Shown: positions 18,201 through 27,644 of the stretch, piece after piece | How the letters are laid out: the number at the start of each line of letters is the position of its first letter | Numbering within the stretch: position 1 is the first letter of the stretch | The notes under the pieces: model-generated | The model's database searches: none | What the model saw: the letters and a program-made list of their open reading frames with translations, nothing else | Told to the model about the DNA's origin: nothing | Translations under genes and position numbers: made by a program | Assembly: GCF_964026435.1 (NCBI RefSeq) | Contig: NZ_OZ032147.1 | Location: forward strand, 1,798,001 to 1,862,000 | DNA from: Rickettsia endosymbiont of Gonocerus acuteangulatus | Lineage (GTDB): Bacteria > Pseudomonadota > Alphaproteobacteria > Rickettsiales > Rickettsiaceae | Direction of reading: 5' to 3' | Length of the DNA: 64,000 nucleotides

Positions 18201-18486
18201 ATCATTAAGATACTGACAATTTAATAGTATTAAAAACAGCATCATAAAATGTTTCAAAATCTTCTACAACTTTCCTAATTTCATTTTTTATCTTAAACCA
18301 GTAATGCTCTATAGGATTTAAATCAGGAGAGTAAGTTGGTAAATACAATATGGTACAACCAATGGATTCAATGAACTCTTTAACTTTAGAATTTTTATGA
18401 AAATTAATGTTATCCATAATAACGGTTTGCCCAGGTTGTAATTCTGTAATTAATACATCCCTAATATAAGTTTTAAAGACCTCTGT
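18193..18486 (-). mobile_element. IS630a copy 3, 3'-end fragment
   Basis: The tip TAGCATAAATCATTAAG follows a TA at 18191-18192. The fragment is cut at 18486 by the end of IS21 element 2. Confidence 0.85.
18205..18486 (-). pseudogene. IS630a ORF B, C-terminal fragment
   Basis: It encodes EVFKTYIRDVLITELQPGQT.. through the motifs MDNINFHKNSK and SPDLNPIEHYWFKIK to ..KLSVS, then the normal stop. The N-terminal half is lost at the IS21 junction. One substitution relative to copy 2 is ESIGCT for ESVGCT. Confidence 0.85.
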
Positions 18487-18834
18487 TGTCATTGTCAATT
18501 AAAAAGGGACCAGTAAATTGCACGAAAAAGGAACCACTATATTTAAAAATTTTTATGCCATATTACCTCCAGATTTATAGTTATTAATACGATAACTTTT
18601 ACCTTTTATGTTTAGTATATGAGCATGATGTACCACTCGATCAATAATTGCATGAGTTAATACTTCATCAGCAAATATTTCATTCCATTTTTCAAAATCC
18701 TTGTTTGTGGTAATAATGGTAGATTTATTTTCATATCGTTTAGCAATAATATTAAAAAAGTCTTCTACTGAATGTTTTGGCAATTGCTTAAACCCGAGCT
18801 CATCAAGAATTAATAAATCAAACGATAGGAGTAA

Positions 18835-19359
18835 ATAAAAGTAATCCCCGCCGCAAGCAGCGGGGTATTTTAGAAGAAAGCTAGCTGATGATCCTCATGC
18901 AGTTTCTGATATTCCTTGCCTTGGTTTTTTACGTATTTTCCTATCATATTCTCATTTCCATGCTTACCTACCGTATTCGTAAAATATCCATCAGTCCAAA
19001 ATTCTCCACCCCATAATTGTTTCTTTACCTGTGGACACTGTCTAAATATTTGACGAGCTGTAACACTTTTAATTGTTGTTACTATTTTTGTTACGCTATA
19101 GGTTGGTACAGATTGTACCAAAAAATGGACATGATCTTCATCAACCCCTATTTCTAAAAATTTTATTTGATATCTCTTTTCTATCTCTAAACATATTTCT
19201 CGTAATACTTGATCAACTGATACGTCAAACACTGCTCGGCGATATTTTGCTGGAAATACCATGTGATACAGCAGTACCGTAACATTATGACTTTTATGTA
19301 TATATTTGCTCATTCCGCCATATTACGCCGCAAGCGGCGGGGAATATACCCAAAAGAGA
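18835..19359 (-). mobile_element. IS200-type element, copy 2
   Basis: 525 bp, inserted beside TTAAA. Comparison with the empty site in IS21-2 copy b fixes both borders exactly. Confidence 0.94.
18870..19313 (-). CDS. tnpA: IS200 Y1-transposase TnpA
   Basis: 147 residues. One substitution is specific to this copy: FTNTVGKH instead of FTSTVGKH. The HUH motif (HVH) and the C-terminal tyrosine helix are unchanged. Presumably active. Confidence 0.92.
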   Translation of the reverse strand: MSKYIHKSHNVTVLLYHMVFPAKYRRAVFDVSVDQVLREICLEIEKRYQIKFLEIGVDEDHVHFLVQSVPTYSVTKIVTTIKSVTARQIFRQCPQVKKQLWGGEFWTDGYFTNTVGKHGNENMIGKYVKNQGKEYQKLHEDHQLAFF

Positions 19360-19804
19360 TTTAACCTTTTTGTGATAACTATTATCTGCTCTTGCAATAT
19401 GTAAATTATAAAGCATATCCGATACCGTAGTAAAATATACAGAGTATTCTCGTGTTAAAGCTTTTAATGCTAGCCCAATGGCAAGATGAGTTTTCCCAGT
19501 TCCTGAATCACCTATGAATATTACATTTCCCTTAGTATTAATATAATCACAAGTTGATAAATCACTTATTACTTTGGCATCAACACTTGGTTGGAAATTA
19601 AAATCAAAGTCTTCTAAATTTTTAGTTACCGGCAATTTAGCAGCACTTTTACGGCGACGGTAATTATTATCCTTACGGTTAGATTTTTCATCTTCACATA
19701 ATAGTGATAGAAATTCTTTAAATCCTAGTTTATTATTTTGAGCATAAATAATCCTTTCATTTAAACTATTGACTATACCTGATAATCTAAAGCTTCGTAG
19801 GTCA

Positions 19805-21226
19805 TTAAATAAGTTCTGCATTATTACCTCCAAACTCTGGTAATGGTAAGTTTACTGCATTACTATTTAAAATATTCTTAATTTTAGAGTAAGAACTTAT
19901 ACCATAATGTAGTGCTCTATGACAGGCTTTATCTATTAAGTCATCATTGTAAACCTTACGTAAAGAAATGATACCTCGTGCACAACGTTGCCAATCATTC
20001 ACTCTTGTTTGTTGTAATGATTCTAATAATAAACTGCAATTATTCCCTATCTGCTGCATTTGTTGTTGATAATGTTCACTATATTCTATAAAACCTGGGC
20101 ATAGACGTTTGTATTTAGCATAATGAGACGGATTAGTGGTAAATATCCCCTTGCCCTCTGTTCTAACGTGTCTTGCTATTAAATCATTTTGTATAGAAAA
20201 TATTTGAACAAGTTTTGGGGACAATTGTACCATTACCTCACTGTATATATATTTTGCTGGTACAGAGTAATAATTATTATCTATGGTAATATGACAATCT
20301 TTTGCTACTTTTCGATTATGCCAAGATGACAAATCAAAAGTTTCTAATGGTAAAGGAATCAAACTACTTCTTTCCTCTTGCTCAAACAGTTCTCTAGGTA
20401 TTCTCTTAGTAGTACCATGTATTCGGCTATTGGCCTTATTTAACCAATTTGCAAGACCATTTGTTAATTCTTCATATCTATCAAATTTACGACCAGCAAA
20501 AAAATTATTTTTAACGTATTTTATTCCCGACTCAACTTTGCCTTTTTCTTGCGGTTGATACACTCGACAAGGAGAAAGTAAAATTCCATAATGATCGGCT
20601 AAGCACTTATATTCCTTCTGATATACTGGCTCATAAAAATTGGCATCTACTACTCCAGCTTTAAGATTATCAAGTTTTATTACTTTTGGACTACCAACAA
20701 AATAATTAAATGCATTGATATGACATTGAATCCATGTTTGACAACTTTGATCAAACACTACTTCATAATAATCAAGGCGACTATAGCTTAAACGCATATT
20801 AAATACATATGCTTTAACTCTACGCCCTTTAGAATTATACTGTAAGCCTATGTCACCAAAATCTACTTGTGCTTCCTCTCCTGCTAAAGTATGAAAACGA
20901 ATGCAACTGTTATCCTTAATTTTATATTTTTTGATATAACGGGTCAAAGAAGTATAACTGCTTGTATAACCTTGATTTTTTAACTCCTCAAAAATTCTTA
21001 TGTAACTCAGATTTTTTTCTAATAACTCAATTATTTTTTCGTGCCAAAAATCCAAAACTGAAGATCGTTCATAGATTGCTGGGGATTCTGTACCAGCCTC
21101 TACATAGCGGTTTATTATTTTTCGTACTGTTTTGCGGTCTGTTCTTGTTAGTTTGGCAATATTCCTTTGACTATTGCCTTGTTTATAAAGGGTGATAATT
21201 GTTGTATACATATTTATTCTTATCAT
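19805..21226 (-). CDS. istA: IstA transposase of IS21-2, copy a
   Basis: A 473-residue IS21 transposase. It has an HTH (ITLYKQGNSQRNIAKLTRTDRKTVRKII), then the DDE core with AGEEAQVDFGDIG (Asp), KVIKLDNLKAGVV (Asp), PQEKGKVESGIKYVKNNFF (Glu), and the C-terminal beta-rich domain (HITIDNNYYSVPAKY). It differs from copy b by NYFVGS for NYFAGS. It ends 29 bases inside istB, the usual coupled arrangement. Intact. Confidence 0.92.
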   Translation of the reverse strand: MIRINMYTTIITLYKQGNSQRNIAKLTRTDRKTVRKIINRYVEAGTESPAIYERSSVLDFWHEKIIELLEKNLSYIRIFEELKNQGYTSSYTSLTRYIKKYKIKDNSCIRFHTLAGEEAQVDFGDIGLQYNSKGRRVKAYVFNMRLSYSRLDYYEVVFDQSCQTWIQCHINAFNYFVGSPKVIKLDNLKAGVVDANFYEPVYQKEYKCLADHYGILLSPCRVYQPQEKGKVESGIKYVKNNFFAGRKFDRYEELTNGLANWLNKANSRIHGTTKRIPRELFEQEERSSLIPLPLETFDLSSWHNRKVAKDCHITIDNNYYSVPAKYIYSEVMVQLSPKLVQIFSIQNDLIARHVRTEGKGIFTTNPSHYAKYKRLCPGFIEYSEHYQQQMQQIGNNCSLLLESLQQTRVNDWQRCARGIISLRKVYNDDLIDKACHRALHYGISSYSKIKNILNSNAVNLPLPEFGGNNAELI

Positions 21227-21353
21227 TGTATCACTAGATATTTACTTGCTTAATTATCTAGTGAATATTGCACATTAACCTTATTAGGTCACACCAACTT
21301 CTCTGGTCCCTTTTTCGTGCAATTTACTGGTCCCTTTTATTTTAGCAATGACA

Positions 21354-21626
21354 GTTATGGGAACACATCAAGAATGATGTTATTTTTTCATCTAATGGAT
21401 ATACAATATTTGATGATACGGTTTTAAATAAAAGGAATACGAAGCAAATAGAAATTGCAAGATCGCAGTACAGTGGAGCTACAGGTAGAGTTACTAAAGG
21501 TATAGGAGTAGTGAGTCTGGTATATTATAACCCTGATATTAATAAGTTTTGGGTAATAGATTATCGAATTTTTGCACCTGATCATGATGGAGCAACAAAA
21601 CTAGAACACCTATTAAACATGTTAAA
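21354..21626 (+). mobile_element. IS701/IS4-like internal fragment (copy E)
   Basis: It encodes residues from about LLWEHIKND to EHLLNML of the transposase, without either terminus. It is bounded by IS21-2 on the left and IS200 copy 3 on the right, which used the TTAAA inside the CATGTTAAA of the gene. Confidence 0.88.
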
Positions 21627-22151
21627 TCTCTTTTGGGTATATTCCCCGCCGCTTGCGGCGTAATATGGCGGAATGAGCAAATATATACATAAAAGTCATA
21701 ATGTTACGGTACTGCTGTATCACATGGTATTTCCAGCAAAATATCGCCGAGCAGTGTTTGACGTATCAGTTGATCAAGTATTACGAGAAATATGTTTAGA
21801 GATAGAAAAGAGATATCAAATAAAATTTTTAGAAATAGGGGTTGATGAAGATCATGTCCATTTTTTGGTACAATCTGTACCAACCTATAGCGTAACAAAA
21901 ATAGTAACAACAATTAAAAGTGTTACAGCTCGTCAAATATTTAGACAGTGTCCACAGGTAAAGAAACAATTATGGGGTGGAGAATTTTGGACTGATGGAT
22001 ATTTTACGAGTACGGTAGGTAAGCATGGAAATGAGAATATGATAGGAAAATACGTAAAAAACCAAGGCAAGGAATATCAGAAACTGCATGAGGATCATCA
22101 GCTAGCTTTCTTCTAAAATACCCCGCTGCTTGCGGCGGGGATTACTTTTAT
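21627..22151 (+). mobile_element. IS200-type element, copy 3
   Basis: 525 bp. The left flank is IS701 sequence (CATGTTAAA) but the right flank is a chromosomal gene (22152 onwards), not the expected IS701 continuation TAATGCTG. The copy is therefore a recombinant junction. Confidence 0.92.
21673..22116 (+). CDS. tnpA: IS200 Y1-transposase TnpA
   Basis: 147 residues, identical to the consensus of the window ([17 protein letters not shown]). Intact. Confidence 0.93.
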   Translation: MSKYIHKSHNVTVLLYHMVFPAKYRRAVFDVSVDQVLREICLEIEKRYQIKFLEIGVDEDHVHFLVQSVPTYSVTKIVTTIKSVTARQIFRQCPQVKKQLWGGEFWTDGYFTSTVGKHGNENMIGKYVKNQGKEYQKLHEDHQLAFF

Positions 22152-22550
22152 TTTTTTGATATGTAGAAGTAGGTCGTTGCTGTCTAGTAGAATTATCATC
22201 TGATATCATTGCTTTATAAGTTTGCTTTGTCTTTCCTACTTTTTTCCAATCTTTTTGTGAGGAATTAGCATTAATTTGTTGTGCAGCTTGTTGCTTTGTT
22301 GTCGTTAAAGTTGGCTTGGTTTTTTCTTGCGTTTGTTCTTTTGGTAATTCAATTAACTCTGCTTCTGTTTTTGTATTAGATTAGATTGTTGTGGTTGAGG
22401 GGGGTGAGCTTCCTCTTTTGTACCAAAGTAACTATTTATTACACTTTTAAAATAGTTAAAGACTCTTCTAAAAAAACTTGGCTGTTCTGGCTGTTTAGTT
22501 TCATATGATATAGTCGGTTCTTTTTGTTGATTATCAGGAATATTTTTCAT
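22152..22550 (-). pseudogene. Unknown Rickettsia-type low-complexity protein, frameshifted and truncated
   Basis: From ATG 22548-22550 the frame reads MKNIPDNQQKEPTISYETKQ, a hydrophobic/aromatic stretch FFRRVFNYFKSVINSYFG, then HPPQPQQSNL. A repeated AATCT near 22375 shifts the frame. The other frame continues NTKTEAELIELPKEQTQEKT and ends KAMISDDNSTRQQRPTSTYQK at the IS200 border, so the C-terminus is also lost. The composition (Gln/Lys/Thr-rich) suggests a disordered tail. I do not recognise the family. The start overlaps the stop of the 278-aa gene upstream by 4 bases, so both probably belonged to one transcript. Confidence 0.6.
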
Positions 22551-23383
22551 AATTTCTCTCTATCGAAATTAAAATCTATAGGATTTACTTCGGATTTTCC
22601 TAAATCTTTTTGAAATTGCCGTGATATTAGAGATACATATTTTTTAAGATTTTCAGCAGCATTATTTGGATCTTTTAAAATTTCGGTAATTTCAAGTTTA
22701 AGACCATAAATTTGATCTTCAGAAGTAATACCAAATTTAGCTGTTATAAGATTTATTGCCTGATCTAAGGATAAGGGCCAAGTTTTTACAATTACTCTTC
22801 CTCCTTGATTTTTAGTTGTTTTTACTAGCTTATCTAATTCTGCTTTGTCAGGTATAGTGCCGGAAAGTAATTTATTAACCTTTTTATCATCGGCAAGGTT
22901 GTTAAGAACTGATAGCACTGAATCTATATCTGTAATAGTAGTAGCTTTACCTCTATTTATTGTATTTTCATTTATAGCGAGCTCCCTATCTTGCTCATTT
23001 GCAAAAAATACATGGCTGGTTTTTGTAAAAAGTTCTTTCCAGTAGGCTGCTAATGTAGGATTTTCTGCTAATGAATTATAATGCTCAAAAGTAATAGTAC
23101 TTTTTATATTTAAATTTTGTAGATTGATTAAATCTTGCAATTTAAAAATAGGGGCTGTGTTATTGTTACTGAGCTGAACATTAAAAATAGGGCTTTTATT
23201 TTGTTCCCTAGATTCTTTAAGTATTTCTGCAAAAATACGATCTTTATCTGGTATGTTTGATTCTTTATTAGTCTGAAGTGAGACAATTGTTGGTAGGTCT
23301 AGAACTGTTTCTTTAGATATTTTTTCTAATATTTGATTATTACCACCAAGTAAAAGAGTAAATATAATAGGTTCAGCCATCAT
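22547..23383 (-). CDS. Conserved-looking hypothetical protein, 278 aa
   Basis: I do not recognise a family. It is a soluble, Asn/Lys-rich protein starting MMAEPIIFTLLLGGNNQILEKI. It has no signal peptide or transmembrane helix beyond the short hydrophobic start, and repeated helical segments (YWKELFTKTSHVFFANEQDRELA; KFGITSEDQIYGLKLEITEIL). MMAE could also start at the second Met. It is followed with a 4-base overlap by the frameshifted gene at 22152-22550. It may be a host-interaction or lineage-specific protein; that is inference only. Confidence 0.6.
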   Translation of the reverse strand: MMAEPIIFTLLLGGNNQILEKISKETVLDLPTIVSLQTNKESNIPDKDRIFAEILKESREQNKSPIFNVQLSNNNTAPIFKLQDLINLQNLNIKSTITFEHYNSLAENPTLAAYWKELFTKTSHVFFANEQDRELAINENTINRGKATTITDIDSVLSVLNNLADDKKVNKLLSGTIPDKAELDKLVKTTKNQGGRVIVKTWPLSLDQAINLITAKFGITSEDQIYGLKLEITEILKDPNNAAENLKKYVSLISRQFQKDLGKSEVNPIDFNFDREKL

Positions 23384-23438
23384 TAACCTTTTTTAATAAA
23401 AGAGTTAATTATTATTATCCTTATTTTAAGAAGTTAAA

Positions 23439-24104
23439 TCAAGACATATTTAATGCTCCATGCTTTAACTTATATAATTTATCCATTCTATGTGCTAATT
23501 CATGATTATGTGTTACCATCACAACAGCTGTATTTTGTTCCTTGGCTACTTTCAAAAATAAATTAAATACCTCATTGGTAGTTTTAGGGTCTAAATTGCC
23601 TGTAGGCTCGTCTGCTAAGATAATTTTTGGCTTATTAATTAAGCTGCGTGCTATTGCGACACGTTGCTGCTCCCCTCCTGATAATTCACCTGGCATATTA
23701 TATAGCTTTTTACCTAGACCCAAACTATCCAATATATTTTTTGCTGCTTCTATTGCTTCTTTTTGGTTAGAGCCATTAATAAGTCGAGGCATAATAACGT
23801 TTTCAATTGCAGTAAAATCTTTTAATAAATGATGTTGTTGATAAATAAAACCCAAATAATTAAGACGGATTAGATGGTTTGTTTTATACTCGCTATTTGC
23901 AATAATAACTTCGCCATTAGTTGGTTTATCAAGCAAGCCTGCAATATGTAGTAAAGTCGATTTACCACTACCTGAAGAGCCAATTACAGTAATTAGCTCG
24001 CCCTCGTTGATATTTAAATTAAGGTCATCTAATACTCTAATAATAGAGTTGCCTTGCCAATAATGTTTAGAGACATTTTTTAAAGTTAGGATTTTATTAC
24101 TCAT
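23439..24104 (-). CDS. lolD: Lipoprotein-releasing ABC transporter ATPase LolD
   Basis: 221 residues. Walker A GSSGSGKST at 42-50, Q-loop IYQQHHLL, signature LSGGEQQRVAIARSL, Walker B ILADEPTGNLD, and H-loop VTHNHELA. The LolCDE complex extracts lipoproteins from the inner membrane and hands them to LolA. Its start overlaps the end of the permease gene by 8 bases, so the two are translated together and make the transporter. Full length. Confidence 0.93.
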   Translation of the reverse strand: MSNKILTLKNVSKHYWQGNSIIRVLDDLNLNINEGELITVIGSSGSGKSTLLHIAGLLDKPTNGEVIIANSEYKTNHLIRLNYLGFIYQQHHLLKDFTAIENVIMPRLINGSNQKEAIEAAKNILDSLGLGKKLYNMPGELSGGEQQRVAIARSLINKPKIILADEPTGNLDPKTTNEVFNLFLKVAKEQNTAVVMVTHNHELAHRMDKLYKLKHGALNMS

Positions 24105-25344
24105 ATCTTAAGGCATCCACAGGATTTAATTTTGAAGCTTTATAAGAGGGATAAATTGTTGCTAAGAAGCATAATATTATAGATAAAGAAGCGATTAAGA
24201 TAATATCCTGACTTCTTACTTCTGATGGTAGACTATAAAGAAAATAAACTGCTGCTTCAAAAATCTTAGTACCGGTTATATTTTCTAAAAAGTTCTTGAT
24301 AGTCTCGATATTATAAGAAAAAGTAATACCAAGAATTAAGCCAAGTATAGTACCAAGCAAACCAATAAACATGCCATTATAGATAAAAATTAACATTATT
24401 TGTTTAGTGCTTGCTCCCATTGTTCTTAAAATTGCTATATCAGAAGTTTTATCTTTCACTAGCATAAATAAGCTTGAGATAATATTAAAGGCAGCAACTG
24501 TGATGATTAAAGAAAGGATAGTAAACATAGCTGTACGCTCAACAGCTAAAGCACTTAAGAATGGTGCATTCAAAGTTTGCCAGCTAGATATTTGTAAATT
24601 TGTACCTAGTAACAGCTGCACTTTATGTGAATATGCAAGAGCCTTATCAGGGTGCAGGGTATTAACTTCAATTAAGTTTATATTATTTCCAAGAGATAGA
24701 AAATTTTGTGCTGCTTCAAGTGGCATTAATATGGTTGCTGAATCATAATCATACATACCACTGTTAAAAACTGCTATAACTTTAAACTCTTTTGATCTTG
24801 GTACGCTGCCAAAAGTGGTGGAAATGGAATTCGGTGAAATTAGTTTAACTTTATCGTTAACTGTTACACCTAAATTAGCAGCTAAACCTTGTCCAAGTGC
24901 TATTACATTCTTACCGTGGAAATTATCAAAACTACCAAAATTGACATTTTTAAAAATTTCATTTTTTAATTTTAAATCGTTTAAATCAATACCTTTAATA
25001 ATAGCACCGCTATTATTATTTTTGCCTAGTGCCAAAGCTTGACCATTAACAATAATATTTACGTGTTTTACGTAATCTTGCTGCAATAATTTAGCTTTAA
25101 TTTCTTTGTAATTATCAATACTACTATTTTGTGGACTTATAACTATATCGCCGTTTAAACCAATAATATTTTTAGTTAGTTCTGTATGAAAGCCATTCAT
25201 AACCGACATAACGACTATTAACGCCGCAACGCCGATCATTACTCCAAGCAAAGAAAATCCTGAAATAATAGAAACAAATTTTTCATTTTTTTTGGCTTTA
25301 AAATATCTAAAAGCTACTGTAAAGATAAAGTTATTATTAATCAT
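24097..25344 (-). CDS. Lipoprotein-releasing permease LolC/LolE family
   Basis: A 415-residue permease. It has an N-terminal transmembrane helix after YFKAKKNEKFVSIISGFSLLGVMIGVAALIVVMSVMNG (the MacB/LolC opening), a large periplasmic domain (about 50-270), and three C-terminal helices including SDIAILRTMGASTKQIMLIFIYNG. It ends KLNPVDALRYE, the typical FtsX-type terminus. As in many alphaproteobacteria there is one permease gene next to lolD, so it presumably forms a homodimer; LolC versus LolE cannot be told apart here. Confidence 0.9.
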   Translation of the reverse strand: MINNNFIFTVAFRYFKAKKNEKFVSIISGFSLLGVMIGVAALIVVMSVMNGFHTELTKNIIGLNGDIVISPQNSSIDNYKEIKAKLLQQDYVKHVNIIVNGQALALGKNNNSGAIIKGIDLNDLKLKNEIFKNVNFGSFDNFHGKNVIALGQGLAANLGVTVNDKVKLISPNSISTTFGSVPRSKEFKVIAVFNSGMYDYDSATILMPLEAAQNFLSLGNNINLIEVNTLHPDKALAYSHKVQLLLGTNLQISSWQTLNAPFLSALAVERTAMFTILSLIITVAAFNIISSLFMLVKDKTSDIAILRTMGASTKQIMLIFIYNGMFIGLLGTILGLILGITFSYNIETIKNFLENITGTKIFEAAVYFLYSLPSEVRSQDIILIASLSIILCFLATIYPSYKASKLNPVDALRYE

Positions 25345-25371
25345 TTTTGTTGTTTATTATCATCCTGTGTT

Positions 25372-25602
25372 GGCATTGCCCGCGTGGATCGAGAATCGCC
25401 TGAGCTATGCGAATGAAATGAGCGTGGCAATCCAGAAAAAATAATAAAAAATACTATAAGTTAGCATTTTTTACTGGATTGCTTCGTCAATTACTTCGTA
25501 ATTTCCTCGCAATGACGGAAAAACTGATCCACGCGGGCAAAGCCTCCTGTGTTGTATTTATAATTTTTTCTGGATTGTCATCTACGCAGGAATGACATAG
25601 AA
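25372..25602. repeat. Intergenic palindromic repeat (GTGGCAATCCAG / CTGGATTGC type)
   Basis: This fills the space between the permease and the MFS gene. The outer arms GCCCGCGTGGATC and GATCCACGCGGGC face each other at about 25378 and 25528. The inner words GAGCGTGGCAATCCAG and TTTTTACTGGATTGC, plus CCTCGCAATGACGG, also pair. A similar block lies at 27645-27799 and a weaker one at 52020-52160. Confidence 0.75.
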
Positions 25603-25607
25603 CAGAT

Positions 25608-26783
25608 TCACCCACCATTAGAAATCTCAAAGATTTTATTATATTTAAATAATTTAGGTAACGTTATTAAACCAAATGCCGTAGTAACACATATAGTGAT
25701 TCCAAGAGGAGCAAAAGTGCCATTATATAACCAACCTACTAATTGTAATCCTATAGCTGTTAGAATTAATCTAACCGAGGTAAAAATAGCGGTCATGCGG
25801 GCTTTACCATCAGGAATTGCTTCTAGCAGCATTGGCCATAATATATTAATAGGATATATTATGCCAAGCGATAATAAAAGCGTCACAGCTGTTATTATTA
25901 ATGGGTCATTTATGTTAAATATAGCTAATGTAATACTTCCAAGTAAAAACAATACTACACATATAATGCCAAAGTAAAAGCAATGTTTAACACCAAATTT
26001 TTTAAAGCAATAGCCGCTTGTAAAACTCATAACTGAAAATAAAGCTGCCATCGATCCTTGATATAATCCGAAATATTCTAAACTAACTACTAAATCTTGC
26101 ATATATAGAATAGGGGCAATTCCAATAAATATCCAATATCCTTGTGCAAGAAACACCATGGTAAGTATATAATATATGGCTTTTTGTGATTTGAAAATAG
26201 GATAATATTCTTTTAAGGAAATTTGTACTTTACTATTAGCTTGTCCTTTTGGGATAAAAAATATTGCAAGGACTAAGCTGATAAGCCCTAAAACAAGTAA
26301 TAAAACAAAATTAGCATGCCACCCCCAAAATAAATTAACGTAACTACCTATAACGGGAGCAACTGCCATAGAAAGCGAAATAGTGCCATTTAGAATTCCC
26401 ATTAATTTTTGTTGTTCCTGCACTGAATAAATATCAGCAAGTACTACATATACTAACACCGCAACAGCTGATATTCCAGCACCTTGCAAAAATCTGCCAA
26501 ATAATATGCTTTCGTAATTATTGGAAAATACACAAAATAAACTGCCAAGATTAAAAATTAGTAACCCAAGTATGATTATTGGTTTGCGTCCGTATCTGTC
26601 CCCTAAATTACCAACTATAAGCGAGGTAATACAATAAGCGGTTAGATTCACACCAAGTAGTAACTCTGTCATAAAGGGTGAGAGGTTAAACGTGTCTTGT
26701 ATATCTGGGAAACTTGGAACAAATAAATCTACTTCTGCTCCAGCTAAAATTTCCATGATTATTACAGTAATAAATATTTTCAT
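25608..26783 (-). CDS. MFS drug/metabolite transporter, Bcr/CflA-like
   Basis: 391 residues with 12 predicted membrane helices. Motif A of the major facilitator family appears as GNLGDRYGRKPIIILGL (about residues 58-74), and PSFPDIQDTFNLS near the start is typical of the DHA1 Bcr/CflA group (LP-P-x-I/DI). GRFLQGAGISAVAVLVYVVLAD in helix 4 fits motif B/C-like positions of the same group. The substrate is unknown; the family exports drugs, sulfonamide-like compounds or small peptides with proton antiport. Intact, with its own intergenic spacers on both sides. Confidence 0.83.
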   Translation of the reverse strand: MKIFITVIIMEILAGAEVDLFVPSFPDIQDTFNLSPFMTELLLGVNLTAYCITSLIVGNLGDRYGRKPIIILGLLIFNLGSLFCVFSNNYESILFGRFLQGAGISAVAVLVYVVLADIYSVQEQQKLMGILNGTISLSMAVAPVIGSYVNLFWGWHANFVLLLVLGLISLVLAIFFIPKGQANSKVQISLKEYYPIFKSQKAIYYILTMVFLAQGYWIFIGIAPILYMQDLVVSLEYFGLYQGSMAALFSVMSFTSGYCFKKFGVKHCFYFGIICVVLFLLGSITLAIFNINDPLIITAVTLLLSLGIIYPINILWPMLLEAIPDGKARMTAIFTSVRLILTAIGLQLVGWLYNGTFAPLGITICVTTAFGLITLPKLFKYNKIFEISNGG

Positions 26784-27143
26784 AATTAATTTTATTTTTC
26801 TTTAAATGTTCGATGATAAAGGCAAAAGGGGTTAGGTATTGCTCATTGTATTAGGTCTACTCCCATCATCTTTTGCGAGGATGACATACTGGGTGTTTTT
26901 TGAATCATGCACCAACATAGGTACAAGCCACGGGGACGACACCGAAAGTGCTTTTTAATCCATGCAATAATGCTTATAAATTTATCACAATATATTTTTT
27001 ATTATATATTCTTCATTTATTAAGGATACATATATAAATCAAAATAGATAATATTACTTCTTTTTACAGTAAAATATAAGAATTTTTTATTATTTTTTGT
27101 ATTTTTGTTTGCGGAAGTTTTTGGAGAAGAAAGTATAAAAATA
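26784..27143. other. Gene-free spacer with repeat debris
   Basis: There is no convincing reading frame. It contains words related to the dispersed repeats (GCGAGGATGACATACTGG; CAAGCCACGGGGACGACACC) followed by AT-rich sequence. No RNA gene is recognised. Confidence 0.5.
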
Positions 27144-27176
27144 GGTTTAGAGTAAATATAAAACTACTCTAAACCT
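27144..27176 (-). terminator. Rho-independent terminator of the small secreted protein gene
   Basis: An 11-bp perfect stem GGTTTAGAGTA / TACTCTAAACC with a 10-base loop lies 40 bases downstream of the stop at 27217. In the reading direction it is followed by TATTTTTAT. Confidence 0.7.
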
Positions 27177-27216
27177 ACCTAAAATTTAACTTTAATAAAT
27201 CTAAAAGAATTATCGA

Positions 27217-27504
27217 TTACATAGAAGCAGGCTTAGTTACTAATGCTTGAACTTCAGGTTTTAGCATATTATATTGATCCATTGTTAAACCAGTATTCAT
27301 CCAGTTTTGTACATCTGAAGATAATTTACCATATTGATCAGCTGTTAAGTTTGCTAACCAACCATTTACATCAGCTGTTGACATTTTCATAATAGCATCT
27401 GTAGTTACAGAAGCAGGATCAGGCCACTTCATATTGCTACCCATATCACCAAAAGCTGTTGTTGAGAAAGCTAGAACTAATAGAACTTTTAATAAATTTT
27501 TCAT
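27217..27504 (-). CDS. Small secreted protein, 95 aa, unknown function
   Basis: MKNLLKVLLVLAFSTTAFG is a good Sec signal peptide with a likely cut before Asp20. The mature part is about 75 residues with two related units, DAIMKMSTADVNGWLANLTADQYGKLSSDV and QNWMNTGLTMDQYNMLKPEV, each with the pattern W..NLT.DQY..L. It has no cysteines. It should end up in the periplasm or outside. It is a single-gene unit with a strong promoter and a terminator, so probably well expressed. I do not recognise a characterised family. Confidence 0.75.
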   Translation of the reverse strand: MKNLLKVLLVLAFSTTAFGDMGSNMKWPDPASVTTDAIMKMSTADVNGWLANLTADQYGKLSSDVQNWMNTGLTMDQYNMLKPEVQALVTKPASM

Positions 27505-27535
27505 TTTTATAAACCTTTTTTGTTTTGTAAGTTTA

Positions 27536-27563
27536 ATTATAACAAAGCTATAACAGCTTTCAA
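27536..27563 (-). promoter_or_regulatory. Sigma-70-type promoter of the small secreted protein gene
   Basis: On the minus strand TTGAAA (27558-27563) and a consensus TATAAT (27536-27541) are separated by 16 bases. The expected transcript start is about 25 bases before the ATG. AAGG lies upstream of the start as a possible ribosome site. Confidence 0.65.
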
Positions 27564-27644
27564 GCTAAATTATACCAAACCTTTGAAAATTTTTATGTAA
27601 GCAAATTTATTTTGTTACAAATATATCATTAATTATAGATGTTG

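Larger units (their letters stand above)
18553..19833 (-). pseudogene. istB: IstB of IS21-2 copy a, split by IS200
   Basis: The N-terminal part up to about 19360 has FIGDSGTGKTHLAIGLAL (Walker A). IS200 copy 2 enters between KKVKSLL-type codons and LLSFDLLILDELGF (Walker B region), and the rest ends at 18553. Copy b (39697-40452) gives the unbroken 251-aa frame, and precise excision restores it. The start overlaps istA by 29 bases. Confidence 0.88.
18487..21353 (-). mobile_element. IS21-family element 2, copy a, interrupted by IS200 copy 2
   Basis: The ends are TGTCATTG / CAATGACA with inner repeats GGGACCAGTAAATTGCACG. Subtracting the 525-bp IS200 leaves 2342 bp, the same as copy b. The left flank is IS630a and the right flank is internal IS701 sequence; they do not form one target site. 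Confidence 0.9.
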
